From assembly GCA_004298915.1 (NCBI GenBank), contig SCTE01000029.1, positions 1-5,869 of the forward strand: a DNA stretch of 5,869 nucleotides, in the 5' to 3' direction. Source of the DNA: Chloroflexota bacterium. Its GTDB lineage: Bacteria > Chloroflexota > Limnocylindria > Limnocylindrales > CSP1-4. The notes under the pieces are model-generated. The model was given only the letters and a program-made list of their open reading frames with translations, was not told the origin of the DNA and did no database searches. The translations under genes were made by a program, and so were the position numbers. This document shows, in pieces, positions 5,591-5,869 of the stretch (the first letter of the stretch is position 1; each line of letters begins with the position of its first letter).

Positions 5591-5657
5591 CGCGGAATTC
5601 ATGGCCCACGTGCGATTGTCGCGGACACGACGACGGATTTCCGCGAATGGCGCGACA
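5591..5657 (+). repeat. Competing inverted repeats in the ABC gene leader
   Basis: Four arms can pair in alternative ways. CGCGGAA (5591-5597) pairs with TTCCGCG (5639-5645). TCGCGGA (5619-5625) pairs with TCCGCGA (5640-5646). TGTCGCG (5617-5623) pairs with CGCGACA (5651-5657). Each match is perfect over 7 bp, and the second and fourth arms' partners overlap, so the stems cannot all form. This could be a leader-RNA switch. In DNA of such high GC, 7-bp repeats also occur by chance. Confidence 0.35.
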
Positions 5658-5708
5658 TCCGCCCGGTTCATGCCCTGGATCCTCCAGAAGGAACCCATCC
5701 GACAGTGA
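5601..5708 (+). CDS. Possible 35-residue leader ORF overlapping the ABC gene start
   Basis: An ATG at 5601 opens a 35-codon frame whose TGA (5706-5708) overlaps the GTG start (5705-5707) of the ABC gene as GTGA, the common layout for translational coupling. The peptide begins MAHVRLSRTRRRIS and ends MPWILQKEPIRQ; it is arginine-rich and resembles nothing I know. Upstream, GCGGAA gives only a poor ribosome site. The frame begins about 20 nt after the predicted transcription start and covers three of the four competing repeat arms. It may be a regulatory leader or chance; no domain is visible. Confidence 0.22.
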   Translation: MAHVRLSRTRRRISANGATSARFMPWILQKEPIRQ

Positions 5709-5869
5709 CGACTGAAGTGCAATCAGCGGCCATGCCGGGACCCGGAGGCGGCATGGGCTCGCCGGAAGCCGCCGTTCGCCTCGAGCGCGTCACGAAATCC
5801 TTTGGCGACGACGCGGCCGCAAAGCGCGTGGCGAAGGCAACGGGCGCCGCTCCGGGCCATCCGGTCATC
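5705..5869 (+). CDS. ABC transporter ATP-binding protein, N-terminus (cut by window edge)
   Basis: The open frame runs off the right edge after 55 codons. The stretch AVRLERVTKSFG (23-34 from the GTG) is the first beta strand and A-loop region of ABC ATPases, with Phe33 in the place of the nucleotide-stacking aromatic. The Walker A, signature and Walker B motifs lie beyond the window. After FG, about 17 extra residues (DDAAAKRVAKATGAAPG) come before HPVI, where most such proteins go directly to the second strand. Start choice is open: GTG 5705 (AGAAGGA 12 nt upstream, and GTGA overlap with the leader ORF), ATG 5732 (no ribosome site), or ATG 5753 (GGAGG 4 nt upstream). The last would remove a glycine-rich tail and fit the family start well. 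Substrate is unknown. The cupredoxin gene is divergent across 202 bp. Confidence 0.68.
   Translation, partial: MTTEVQSAAMPGPGGGMGSPEAAVRLERVTKSFGDDAAAKRVAKATGAAPGHPVI

Noticed and set aside
1..5869. Mobile elements, tRNA/rRNA genes, CRISPR, defence or phage genes
   Set aside because: No transposase or integrase motif, no long terminal repeats, no regularly spaced repeats and no tRNA-like sequence were seen; gene content is metabolic.

Overview
The window reads as ordinary chromosomal DNA of a high-GC bacterium (about two-thirds G+C by eye, with strong G/C third positions). The closest feel is Chloroflexota, or less likely an actinobacterium. The reasons are a DUF5317 membrane protein, a short Thermus-like monofunctional proline dehydrogenase, a seven-iron FdxA-type ferredoxin, and several starts lacking a Shine-Dalgarno site but sitting 6-9 nt from a possible -10 box. 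The phylum call is an inference. I see no RNA gene, mobile element, CRISPR array or prophage.

Layout: (1) 21-1199, minus: 4-hydroxyphenylpyruvate dioxygenase (tyrosine catabolism), with the apparent start of another minus-strand gene at the left edge. (2) 1287-2355, plus, divergent from it: a two-gene unit of a DinB-like metalloprotein and a DUF5317 membrane protein. (3) 2359-5502, minus, convergent with that unit (3 bp between stop codons): in transcription order a lipoprotein cupredoxin, a 7Fe ferredoxin, a 72-residue four-cysteine zinc-ribbon protein, pyrroline-5-carboxylate reductase (proC) and proline dehydrogenase. The last two are 7 nt apart. (4) 5503-5704: an intergenic region with back-to-back divergent promoter candidates, a possible 35-codon leader ORF and competing inverted repeats. 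(5) 5705 to the right edge, plus: the N-terminus of an ABC transporter ATPase, cut by the window.

How the genes work together: two amino-acid pathways are represented. HPPD makes homogentisate from the tyrosine keto acid. Proline dehydrogenase oxidises proline to P5C, while ProC next to it reduces P5C back to proline, so the pair could run a proline/P5C redox cycle or serve separate needs. The cupredoxin and ferredoxin are electron carriers in different compartments (outside the membrane and in the cytoplasm), and nothing in the window shows a shared partner. I found no clearly new system. The items most worth a second look are the proC-proline dehydrogenase pairing, the uncharacterised zinc-ribbon protein, the DinB-like protein divergent from HPPD, and the structured leader of the ABC gene.
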